A DNA stretch of 6,056 nt from Gammaproteobacteria bacterium (GTDB taxonomy: Bacteria; Pseudomonadota; Gammaproteobacteria; Competibacterales; Competibacteraceae): positions 1 through 6,056 of the forward strand of contig JAIFNF010000068.1 of the NCBI GenBank assembly GCA_020047885.1, read 5' to 3'. The notes under the pieces are model-generated. The model did not search any database and was not told the DNA's origin. It saw nothing but the letters and a program-made list of their open reading frames with translations. A program made the position numbers and the translations under genes. How positions within the stretch are numbered: position 1 is the first letter of the stretch; each line of letters begins with the position of its first letter. This document shows, one piece after another, positions 1 through 5,662 of this stretch.

Positions 1-37
1 TCGCGATAGCCGACGTAGCCAGTATAGCTGAAAAGAA

Positions 38-54
38 GGCGAACTGCGTTCGCC
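38..54 (+). repeat. Perfect 6-bp inverted repeat (hairpin)
   Basis: GGCGAA (38-43) and TTCGCC (49-54) pair perfectly around a 5-base loop. The hairpin lies 11 bases before a second, GC-rich hairpin. No T-run follows it, so it is not a terminator on its own. Two consecutive hairpins with this spacing would fit the structured end of an IS200/IS605-type element or its associated RNA, but that is inference. Confidence 0.5.
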
Positions 55-65
55 GCGCTATCCAT

Positions 66-90
66 CCCCGCCCTGAAGGGCGAGGCTTTT
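66..90 (+). terminator. GC-rich hairpin with T-run; terminator or IS200/IS605-type right end
   Basis: CCCCGCCC (66-73) pairs with GGGCGAGG (78-85) around a TGAA tetraloop, with one C/A mismatch, and is followed by CTTTT (86-90). This has the form of a rho-independent terminator for a gene entering from the left. The same CCCCGCCC-loop-GGGCGAGG pattern is familiar from the right ends of IS200/IS605-family elements just past tnpB. No transposase coding is visible in the 65 bases before it, so the two readings cannot be separated here. Confidence 0.45.
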
Positions 91-139
91 CGCACAATTC
101 TGGTAAAAATGCCTGAAGTAATTGTGGGTAGACCGAAAA

Positions 140-1267
140 ATGGCCGACGTTGAATTTGAAATCATCGACAAAATCTATCCGGGCGGAACGCAAGCCGTTT
201 TCGCGTTCAGCCTGACCATCGCTGACGGGGAAGCGCTGGCGCTGGTTGGACCCTCCGGCTGTGGCAAATCCACCCTGCTGCGCCTGCTGGCCGGGTTGGA
301 AACACCGACGAATGGCGTGCTGCGCATCGGCGGCGAGGTGGTCAACGCTCAGTCCCCGCAACAGCGCAACGTCGCGATGGTCTTCCAGGACTACGCCCTC
401 TACCCACACATGACGGTTCGGCAGAATCTGGAATTCCCCCTGAAAATGCGCCGGTTGCCCCGCTCGGACATCGAGAAGCAAATCCAATGGGCGGCGGAAT
501 TGCTCAGTCTCAGCGAGTTGCTGAACCGCCTACCCCGGCAACTGTCCGGCGGCCAGCGCCAGCGAGTTGCGATGGGTCGGGCGCTGGTGCGGCAACCCAC
601 CGTCTTCCTGATGGACGAACCGCTGTCCAATCTGGATGCCCGGTTGCGGGTGCAAATCCGTGCGGAATTGAGTGACTTACTGGATCGCCTCGGCGCGACC
701 ACGGTCTACGTCACCCACGATCAATCGGAAGCCATGACCCTGGGCGACCGGGTGGCGGTGGTCGATCATGGCCGCTTGCAACAGGTCGCGCCGCCCCAGG
801 AACTGTACGAGCAGCCGGCCAATATCTTTGTCGCCGGCTTTATTGGCAACCCGCCGATGAACCTGTTGCCCGCAAAAATCACCCCGTTCAGCGAAACCCG
901 GTTACGGCTGTGCCTGGGCGAGCAAAGCCTGCCACTGCCGCCCTCCATCGCTGAACGCTGGCGACCCTGGCTGGACGCGCCGCTGACCGCCGGCATCCGC
1001 CCCGAACATCTCGCCCTGACCGGTCAGGACAGCGGCCTGCAAGCCGTCGTGCATGATGCGGAATATCTCGGCCACGAAACGCTGCTCTACCTGCGGCTCG
1101 ACGGTAGCCCCCTGACGGCACCGATCCTGGCCGCGCGACTGTCCGGCATCCGCATTTTCCACAAGGGCGAAGCCGTCCGCGTGGCGCTGAATGCGAACTA
1201 TCTGCACCTGTTCGACACGGCGGGTCTAGCCCTGGATCATGGTATTACTGGCAATGGAACCCGCTGA
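140..1267 (+). CDS. Sugar ABC transporter ATP-binding protein (MalK/UgpC family)
   Basis: This is the ATPase that drives a sugar importer at the inner face of the cytoplasmic membrane; one homodimer would normally serve two permease subunits and a binding protein. All nucleotide-binding motifs are present: Walker A GPSGCGKST at 37-45, Q-loop Gln83, signature LSGGQRQR at 135-142, Walker B VFLMDEP at 155-161 with catalytic Glu160, D-loop at 162-166, and switch His193. From about residue 235 the protein continues into a TOBE-type regulatory domain, typical of MalK/UgpC/ThuK proteins, and its 375 aa match that family. ATG at 140 is chosen because MADVEFEI aligns with the usual family N-terminus; a TTG 18 bases upstream is less likely. 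The ribosome binding site is weak. The stop is 33 bases before the preferred glucosidase start, suggesting one operon. The substrate is not readable from the sequence; beta-glucosides are inferred from the neighbour. Confidence 0.93.
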   Translation: MADVEFEIIDKIYPGGTQAVFAFSLTIADGEALALVGPSGCGKSTLLRLLAGLETPTNGVLRIGGEVVNAQSPQQRNVAMVFQDYALYPHMTVRQNLEFPLKMRRLPRSDIEKQIQWAAELLSLSELLNRLPRQLSGGQRQRVAMGRALVRQPTVFLMDEPLSNLDARLRVQIRAELSDLLDRLGATTVYVTHDQSEAMTLGDRVAVVDHGRLQQVAPPQELYEQPANIFVAGFIGNPPMNLLPAKITPFSETRLRLCLGEQSLPLPPSIAERWRPWLDAPLTAGIRPEHLALTGQDSGLQAVVHDAEYLGHETLLYLRLDGSPLTAPILAARLSGIRIFHKGEAVRVALNANYLHLFDTAGLALDHGITGNGTR

Positions 1268-1287
1268 TGAACTCTTTCAATGCTTCC

Positions 1288-1291
1288 GGAG
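1288..1291 (+). promoter_or_regulatory. Ribosome binding site deciding the glucosidase start
   Basis: GGAG at 1288-1291 stands 8 bases before ATG 1300. The alternative ATG at 1267, which overlaps the ABC gene stop by one base, has only a GGA at 1256-1258. Catalytic-residue numbering from 1300 also matches the GH1 family better. Confidence 0.6.
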
Positions 1292-1299
1292 CTTCTGCC

Positions 1300-2664
1300 A
1301 TGCCCACTGAATCCCGCTTCCCCGCTGACTTCCTCTGGGGTGCCGCGACTTCCGCCTATCAAATTGAAGGCTCGCCGCTGGCGGAGGGTGCCAGCCCCAG
1401 CATCTGGCATGAATTCGCCCATACCCCCGGACGCACCCGTAACGGTGATACCGGCGATGTCGCCTGCGATCATTACCGGCGCTACCGGGAAGATGTCGCG
1501 CTGATGGGCGAACTGGGCTTGAACGCCTACCGCTTCAGCGTTTCATGGAGTCGGGTGCTGCCGGAAGGGCGGGGGCGGGTCAATCCACCTGGATTGGGAT
1601 TCTACGAACGGCTGGTTGATGCGCTGCTGGAACAGGGCATTCAACCCATGCTCACCCTGTATCACTGGGATTTACCCGCCGCGCTGGATCGGCTCGGTGG
1701 CTGGCTGAATCCCGATAGCGCCCACTGGTTCGCCGACTACGCACAGATTCTGTTCCGGGCGCTGGATGATCGGGTAAAACTCTGGGTCACGCTGAATGAA
1801 CCGTGGGTGGTGGTGGATGGCGGCTATCTGCACGGCGTTCTGGCGCCCGGCCAGCGCAATGTCTTCGCCGCACCGTGGGCGTCCCACCATCTGTTACGCG
1901 CCCATGCTGCCGCCGTGCAAGCCTATCGTGCGGAAGGCCATCATCAGATTGGTCTGGTGGTGAATCTCGAACCGAAATACCCGGCCACCGCATCGGCGGA
2001 AGATCTCGCCGCCACCATGCGCGCCGACGCCTACTGGAATCGCCATTATCTCGATCCGGTTTGCCTGGGCGCGTACCCCCCGGAACTGGCCGAAATATTC
2101 GGCGCGGCCTGGCCGAACTTTCCGGATGCCGATCTTGATTTCATCCGCCAGCCGATCGATTTCCTGGGCGTCAACTACTACAGCCGCCAGGTCGTGCGCA
2201 ACGATCCCAACGACTGGCCGATGCAAGCCGCCCGGGTTCCGCAACCGCACCAGACCTATACCAGCCTAGACTGGGAAGTGTACCCACCGGGTCTGACCGA
2301 TATTCTGGAATGGGTGTCCCGCCGCTACGGGCCATTGCCGCTGTACATCACCGAAAATGGCGCAGCATTTTACGATCCGCCGCAGACCGAAGGGCTGGTC
2401 GACGATCCCCTCCGGCAGCGTTACCTGCGCGATCACCTGCGGGCGGCGCTGGATGCCCGGCAGCGCGGTGTCGACCTGCGCGGCTACTTCGCCTGGTCAC
2501 TGTTTGATAACTTTGAATGGGCGCACGGTTACACGCCGCGTTTTGGCCTGACCCACGTTGACTATGCGACGCAACAACGGACGCTCAAGGCCAGTGGCCG
2601 GTTCTACGCCGAACTGATTCGCCGACAGGGCGCTGTGTTGCTGGAAACCGACGATGTAACCTGA
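1300..2664 (+). CDS. GH1 beta-glucosidase
   Basis: Cytoplasmic retaining glycoside hydrolase of family 1, which releases glucose (or a related sugar) from the non-reducing end of beta-glucosides such as cellobiose. No signal peptide is visible, consistent with hydrolysis after uptake. Numbered from ATG 1300 (454 aa, the usual length), the N-terminal FLWGAATSAYQIEG motif contains Gln21, YHWDLP contains His122, and TLNEPW carries the acid/base Glu167. ITENG carries the nucleophile Glu352, and SLFDNFEW carries sugar-binding Glu406 and Trp407. These spacings fit characterised bacterial GH1 enzymes, so the gene appears complete and active. A longer form from ATG 1267 would add 11 residues with low-complexity Ser/Ala content and overlap the ABC gene in a TGATGA junction. 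The close linkage to a sugar ABC ATPase suggests an import-and-hydrolysis operon. The exact substrate, and activity on beta-galactosides or fucosides, cannot be told from sequence alone. Confidence 0.95.
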   Translation: MPTESRFPADFLWGAATSAYQIEGSPLAEGASPSIWHEFAHTPGRTRNGDTGDVACDHYRRYREDVALMGELGLNAYRFSVSWSRVLPEGRGRVNPPGLGFYERLVDALLEQGIQPMLTLYHWDLPAALDRLGGWLNPDSAHWFADYAQILFRALDDRVKLWVTLNEPWVVVDGGYLHGVLAPGQRNVFAAPWASHHLLRAHAAAVQAYRAEGHHQIGLVVNLEPKYPATASAEDLAATMRADAYWNRHYLDPVCLGAYPPELAEIFGAAWPNFPDADLDFIRQPIDFLGVNYYSRQVVRNDPNDWPMQAARVPQPHQTYTSLDWEVYPPGLTDILEWVSRRYGPLPLYITENGAAFYDPPQTEGLVDDPLRQRYLRDHLRAALDARQRGVDLRGYFAWSLFDNFEWAHGYTPRFGLTHVDYATQQRTLKASGRFYAELIRRQGAVLLETDDVT

Positions 2665-2668
2665 ATGA

Positions 2669-2697
2669 TTGAAAATCCACCGATACCGGCTGATAAT
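2669..2697 (+). promoter_or_regulatory. Predicted sigma70 promoter
   Basis: TTGAAA (2669-2674, five of six to the consensus -35) is separated by exactly 17 bases from GATAAT (2692-2697, five of six to the consensus -10). Transcription would start near 2704, about 25 bases before the ATG at 2729. It starts 5 bases after the glucosidase stop, so the next gene probably has its own promoter. Confidence 0.6.
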
Positions 2698-2728
2698 AGC
2701 TACGGATTTTTCATGGAGCAGATTGAGC

Positions 2729-3121
2729 ATGGCCAAAGACATTAGCGCATTATTCAATCAGGCGGTGGACCGGTTCCGCGAAGAAAAGGATCAGCAACAA
2801 ACCGGCCAGGAACGGGTACTGACCGCCCTGGAACGGGATTTTGAGCGGGTCAAGGACGAGGTCTGCAAAATCAAACCGCAGATTGAAGCGCATCCACGGG
2901 TTAACTATTTCTGGGTTTTCAACGATAAGATTCAGATCGATTTCCGCACCGGCCGCAACCGGCCCACCATCCAATTGACCATTCAGCTTTATCATCCCGG
3001 TAATAACCGCTACAAAAAAGGTATTTTCGGTTATCAGGCTGACGGTTACGAAACCCTGTTGGCCACCGTGGACGAAGCGGTCGAGTTCATAGCCATCCAG
3101 TGTGGCAAGCTGTTAGCCTGA
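2729..3121 (+). CDS. Conserved-looking hypothetical protein, 130 aa
   Basis: I do not recognise this protein. ATG 2729 is chosen because GGAG at 2715-2718 lies 10 bases upstream and a good promoter sits just before it; the frame is open upstream to 2669, but that would place the start inside the promoter. The first ~45 residues are charged and rich in Glu, Gln, Arg and Lys, probably helical and possibly coiled coil (FREEKDQQQTGQERVL). The middle, from about residue 55, alternates aromatic and hydrophobic residues (NYFWVFNDKIQIDF), suggesting beta strands. A final helix carries VDEAVEFIAIQCGKLL. There is no signal peptide, membrane segment, metal motif or HTH. It is likely a small soluble cytoplasmic alpha/beta protein. 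Codon use resembles the neighbours, and the ORF has good start signals, so it is likely a real gene. Function unknown; the nearby sugar genes need not be related because it has its own promoter. Confidence 0.75.
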   Translation: MAKDISALFNQAVDRFREEKDQQQTGQERVLTALERDFERVKDEVCKIKPQIEAHPRVNYFWVFNDKIQIDFRTGRNRPTIQLTIQLYHPGNNRYKKGIFGYQADGYETLLATVDEAVEFIAIQCGKLLA

Positions 3122-3160
3122 GCGACGGTATACTTGGCACTGCCGTAAACTGAACATTGT

Positions 3161-3182
3161 GATCCGCAGATGAACGCAGATC
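3161..3182 (+). repeat. Short tandem direct repeat CGCAGATGAA-type
   Basis: CGCAGAT occurs at 3165-3171 and again at 3175-3181, a 10-base period, flanked by GATC at both ends. Similar CGCAGATGAACGCAGAT strings are, from memory, common intergenic repeats in proteobacterial genomes. Here there are only two units, so it may be a degenerate copy. It lies in the 143-base gap between two converging genes. Confidence 0.45.
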
Positions 3183-3202
3183 AAAACCAGCGAAGACGCT
3201 GG
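3183..3202 (-). terminator. Probable rho-independent terminator of the LysE-family gene
   Basis: Read on the minus strand, CCAGCG-TCTT-CGCTGG forms a perfect 6-bp stem with a tetraloop and is followed at once by TTTT. It lies 62-82 bases past the stop of the exporter gene. The T-run is short, so termination may be incomplete. An overlapping alternative pairing joins AAGACGC (3193-3199) with GCGTCTT (3212-3218). Confidence 0.45.
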
Positions 3203-3264
3203 GCGATCCTGGCGTCTTGGCGGTTCAAAAGGTCAAGTTATGACAGTGGGCAGCATATCAGCGG

Positions 3265-3894
3265 TCAGCCGGGCGGTGAACCGGCCAGTAACCGCCCGCC
3301 TTGAATCAGGAACAGCAGGGCGTAAATCAGTAGTAATCCACCCAAGCCACGCATGATGAACCGGTAACCGCGACTGCGCAGCGCCCGCCGACTCCGGCTC
3401 AGACCCAGCGCCAGCAGCACTTTCGATCCCACCAGCACGACGTAGAACGCGGCGATAAACCCGGTCGCCGCCGGCCAACCCGCTTGCCAGGCCGCCAGCA
3501 CGGTCGGCGCACCGACGCTCAGCCAGAACAGATAGGGGCTGGGATTGAGGAAGTTGGTGATGACTCCGCGCTGCCAGGATCCCGCCGATTCGACAGGCGC
3601 TAAATCCGCGCCCTGAAAGCGCAGACCTTCCAGCGCCAGCCAGCCCAGATACAGCCCCCCACTGAGATGCAGCAACGCCAGCGGTATCTGTTGATCCGCC
3701 AGCGGTCGCAACAACAGCAGCGTCGCCAGAATGATCGGCGCATCAGTCAACAGGGGGGCCAGCGCGATTCGTACCCCGGCCGCTGCGCCATGGCGCAAGG
3801 TCTCACTGGCCACCAGGGTCAACAACGGCCCCGGCGCCAATCCGCCGCTGAGTCCGAGTAGCAGTCCGGCGGATAGGTAGGTCAGGATTAGCAT
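3265..3894 (-). CDS. LysE-family amino-acid exporter/translocator
   Basis: Predicted inner-membrane exporter of the LysE/RhtB superfamily, which removes amino acids or related small metabolites. The 209-aa length is standard. Hydrophobic segments lie at roughly 1-30, 40-62, 70-92, 113-138, 140-166 and 182-203, consistent with six membrane spans. The family's PGP motif is at 21-23 (GLAPGPLLTL) and the conserved Asn-Pro is at 117-118 (NFLNPSPYLFW). ATG at 3894 is chosen because it opens directly onto the first hydrophobic segment; an upstream TTG at 3948 would add 18 polar residues before it. The ribosome binding site is weak (GGA 6 bases upstream). The gene is 87 bases downstream of the antitoxin-like gene on the same strand and may have its own weak promoter there, with a TATACA -10-like element near 3909-3914. 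Substrate cannot be assigned: the superfamily covers lysine, threonine, homoserine, leucine, cysteine and others. Confidence 0.85.
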   Translation of the reverse strand: MLILTYLSAGLLLGLSGGLAPGPLLTLVASETLRHGAAAGVRIALAPLLTDAPIILATLLLLRPLADQQIPLALLHLSGGLYLGWLALEGLRFQGADLAPVESAGSWQRGVITNFLNPSPYLFWLSVGAPTVLAAWQAGWPAATGFIAAFYVVLVGSKVLLALGLSRSRRALRSRGYRFIMRGLGGLLLIYALLFLIQGGRLLAGSPPG

Positions 3895-3981
3895 GACGAT
3901 TCCATGATTGTATAAAGCTCTTCGAGGATTCTTGTGGAGCTGACCCAAATTATTGAAGAGCCAAAAAATTTTCGCAGCAGC

Positions 3982-4173
3982 CTATGCGGCTTCGCGTTCT
4001 TCCTGAACCTGAATCTCCACAGGGGGTTCGATCACAGCTACGCCTTGCGCAGCAGCCAGGCACCGGCGTTCGTATTCCTTGAACTCCTCTTCCAGTGCGT
4101 CGTAGGCGGCTTGATATTCGGGGTCTGTGCGCCATTCAGCGAAGACCTCCTCGACGGGAATGAATTTACGCAT
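3982..4173 (-). CDS. HigA-like antitoxin N-terminal domain protein without HTH
   Basis: Probable antitoxin partner of the HigB-like toxin gene just upstream. Its ATG overlaps the toxin stop by one base (TAATG), so the two are translationally coupled, and a strong GAGGTGG ribosome binding site lies inside the toxin 3' end. Residues 1-32 (MRKFIPVEEVFAEW, then DPEYQAAYDALEEEF) resemble the segment that precedes the helix-turn-helix in HigA/Xre-type antitoxins. At the point where the HTH should begin, the protein continues instead with a charged tail ending PPVEIQVQEEREAA and stops at 63 aa. The 87 bases to the next gene are too short to hold a missing HTH, so a simple frameshift does not explain it. 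It could be an HTH-less antitoxin that binds only the toxin, a decayed remnant, or part of a family I do not know. The clean start and the coupling favour an expressed gene. Confidence 0.7.
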   Translation of the reverse strand: MRKFIPVEEVFAEWRTDPEYQAAYDALEEEFKEYERRCLAAAQGVAVIEPPVEIQVQEEREAA

Positions 4174-4496
4174 TATTCCACCTCTTTAGCCCGCTCAAGA
4201 GCCAACTCAATCTCATGGCGCGGGGTCTTTTTCGTTTTTTTGGTAAAAGCTCTGACCACCACGACCCGATACCCGGTAGCCGTCACATACAAGGCGCGGG
4301 CAATACCGTCCTGTCCCTGCATCCGCATTTCCCAGAGCTTTCCCTCAAGATGTTTGACGTAGGGTTCCCGAACTTTATCCAGTCCAATTGCCTTGATGAT
4401 TGAAGTAATACGCTGGAACCGTGCACGAATATCTTGCGGCAGAGCCAATATCTGAGCCTGTACTGTCTCATTGAGAAATTCCACCGTCCAAGGCAT
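4173..4496 (-). CDS. HigB/Gp49-like (RelE/ParE superfamily) toxin
   Basis: Type II toxin of the phage-derived Gp49/HigB-like group in the RelE/ParE superfamily; characterised relatives are mRNA interferases that cleave at the ribosome. The 107-aa protein has the family core in order: an N-terminal helical region (MPWTVEFLNETVQAQI), then HLEGKLWEMRM at 49-59, GIARALY at 64-70 with Arg67, the strand VTATGYRVVVVRAF, and the KKTKKTP segment at 86-92 followed by a C-terminal helix. Length and motifs are complete, so it looks active. ATG 4496 has a purine-rich GAGAAG upstream as a weak ribosome binding site. The order is toxin first, antitoxin second, as in higBA modules. It lies 51 bases past the rsgA stop on the same strand, so it could be read through from rsgA; a GATAAA-like -10 in that gap has no convincing -35. 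Target and real activity are inferred from family only. Confidence 0.88.
   Translation of the reverse strand: MPWTVEFLNETVQAQILALPQDIRARFQRITSIIKAIGLDKVREPYVKHLEGKLWEMRMQGQDGIARALYVTATGYRVVVVRAFTKKTKKTPRHEIELALERAKEVE
4178..4184 (-). promoter_or_regulatory. Strong ribosome binding site of the antitoxin-like gene
   Basis: On the minus strand GAGGTGG, within AAAGAGGTGG, is a near-perfect anti-16S match. Its GAGG core ends 7 bases before the ATG at 4173. It lies inside the last codons of the toxin gene. It is stronger than the toxin's own site, which would favour making more antitoxin than toxin. Confidence 0.7.
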
Positions 4497-4547
4497 AACG
4501 TCTTCTCGTTGTTTTATCCGGTGTCTGAATGGAAACCCCAGATGACA

Positions 4548-5573
4548 CTATGCGCCAGCCCGTCCCTGACTCATGGTCGTACCCAGCACTGCCCGCAATT
4601 CCAGGTAACTGTCCAAGCGCCGCCGCGCCACTTCGCCCCGGTTTACCGCCTCCTGCAAGGCGCATTCAGGTTCTGCATCATGGCGGCAATCGGAAAACCG
4701 GCAGCGCCCGAGATGTGGAGCCAGTTCGGGAAATCCGCGTTCCAGATCGCCCGGACGGATGTCCCCCAACTCGAAACTGCGCACCCCCGGCGAGTCGATC
4801 AAGTCCCCACCATCCGGGAGGTGATAGAGCGTACTGGCGCTGGTGGTATGTGCGCCGAGGCCGGTCGCGGCGGACACCGCCTGAATGCGGATATCCCGAT
4901 CTGGCAACAGCGCTTTGATCAGCGACGACTTCCCCACACCCGACTGCCCGACCAGCAGGCTGGTTCGCCCGCGCAGCCAGTCCCGTAACTCGTCCAGCCC
5001 ATGCGCCGTATGGCTGCTGGCCAGCAACACCGGATAACCAATCCGGCGATAAGGCTCCAGCCGCTCCAGCAACGCCGTCCGCGCCGGCAGCTCCAGCAAA
5101 TCCACCTTGTTGAGCACCAGCAGCGCCTGGACGCCAATACTGATCAGGGCCGTCAGGTAGCGGTCGATGAGCGGTTCACTGAATTCCGGGATCGTCGCGA
5201 ACACCACCGCGACCGCATCGAGATTAGCCGCGACCATACGCAATTCACCGCGATAACCGGGCCGCGTGAGCAGCGAGCGCCGTTCCGCCACCGCCGTCAC
5301 CACCCCATCCCCGGCGCTGGACGCCTGCCAGATCACTCGGTCGCCACAGGCCAGTTTGCCCAAATTCTGCCGCACGGTGCAGCGCTGTAAAACGCCCTGC
5401 TGATCTTCAACGATCAGCGCCGCGCCATAGTGGGTAATCACCAGGCCGGTTTGTTCGGAACTGAGGGTCACGTCACCCGCGCCCGGTTCCGCGTGATCGA
5501 CCCGTTGCCGGCGGTGATCCTGCGAGGTTTGAATCCGCGCCTGCTGGCGCTGGGTCAGTCGCCGACCGGCCAT
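4548..5573 (-). CDS. rsgA: Ribosome small-subunit-dependent GTPase A
   Basis: Cytoplasmic circularly permuted GTPase (YjeQ/EngC) that acts late in 30S subunit maturation, its GTP hydrolysis being stimulated by the small subunit. The permuted motif order is clear: G4 NKVD at 155-158 precedes G1 GQSGVGKSS at 209-217, G2 GAHTT at 240-244 and G3 DSPG at 260-263. An N-terminal OB-fold region spans about 42-100, after a basic leader ([11 protein letters not shown]) like that of the E. coli protein. The C-terminal zinc site uses Cys291, Cys296, His298 and Cys304. ATG 5573 gives 341 aa, near the E. coli length, and has GGAG 5 bases upstream; a GTG at 5579 would overlap that site and is less likely. 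It is divergent from orn, an arrangement conserved in gammaproteobacteria. The toxin-antitoxin pair follows in the same direction. Confidence 0.97.
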   Translation of the reverse strand: MAGRRLTQRQQARIQTSQDHRRQRVDHAEPGAGDVTLSSEQTGLVITHYGAALIVEDQQGVLQRCTVRQNLGKLACGDRVIWQASSAGDGVVTAVAERRSLLTRPGYRGELRMVAANLDAVAVVFATIPEFSEPLIDRYLTALISIGVQALLVLNKVDLLELPARTALLERLEPYRRIGYPVLLASSHTAHGLDELRDWLRGRTSLLVGQSGVGKSSLIKALLPDRDIRIQAVSAATGLGAHTTSASTLYHLPDGGDLIDSPGVRSFELGDIRPGDLERGFPELAPHLGRCRFSDCRHDAEPECALQEAVNRGEVARRRLDSYLELRAVLGTTMSQGRAGA

Positions 5574-5659
5574 AGCCACTCCGTGCGTCGACCGGGCGCA
5601 ACGTGCCCAATCAGGGTAAACTGACGGCCTTCTTCATCCTTGACGCTGATTTTGCACAC
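5555..5659 (-). CDS. Candidate 34-aa leader peptide upstream of rsgA
   Basis: A GTG at 5659 follows a canonical AGGAG (5671-5667 on the minus strand) with a 7-base spacer. The frame runs 34 codons and stops 19 bases inside rsgA, in a different frame, so it could couple translation to rsgA. The peptide is charged and contains [14 protein letters not shown] followed by a basic and Trp-rich tail. The Shine-Dalgarno sequence lies opposite codons 2-4 of orn, so it may be a coincidence of the Ser-Pro codons there. No known family is recognised; it needs conservation evidence. Confidence 0.2.
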   Translation of the reverse strand: MCKISVKDEEGRQFTLIGHVAPGRRTEWLWPVGD

Positions 5660-5662
5660 GCT
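5574..5662. promoter_or_regulatory. Divergent rsgA/orn intergenic region
   Basis: These 89 bases separate the two start codons and must carry promoter signals for both genes unless transcripts start inside the opposite gene. A TTGACG at 5640-5645 resembles a -35 toward orn, but the matching -10 position would fall on the orn start codon, so it is probably not used that way. No convincing promoter pair was found by eye for either direction. Confidence 0.35.

Noticed and set aside
3..114. Open frame in the leader that could be a gene tail
   Set aside because: It is under 40 codons, runs through both hairpins and shows no recognisable protein similarity; a structured non-coding end explains it better.
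888..1207. Long minus-strand frames opposite the ABC ATPase C-terminus
   Set aside because: They lie opposite a well-supported gene, have no family motifs or ribosome binding sites, and are rich in Arg and Gly as expected for antisense frames in GC-rich DNA.
1803..2250. Overlapping frames of 111 and 118 codons inside the beta-glucosidase
   Set aside because: The GH1 frame has every catalytic motif; the others are compositionally biased shadows.
3161..3182. CRISPR-like repeat
   Set aside because: Only two 7-base units with a 3-base gap are present; there are no spacers or cas genes.
3934..4362. 142-codon plus-strand frame across the toxin-antitoxin genes
   Set aside because: It is antisense to two recognisable genes with coupled starts, and has no ribosome binding site or known domain.
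4434..5390. Several plus-strand frames opposite rsgA
   Set aside because: RsgA has complete GTPase and zinc motifs on the minus strand; the plus-strand frames are Arg/Pro/Gln-rich shadows.
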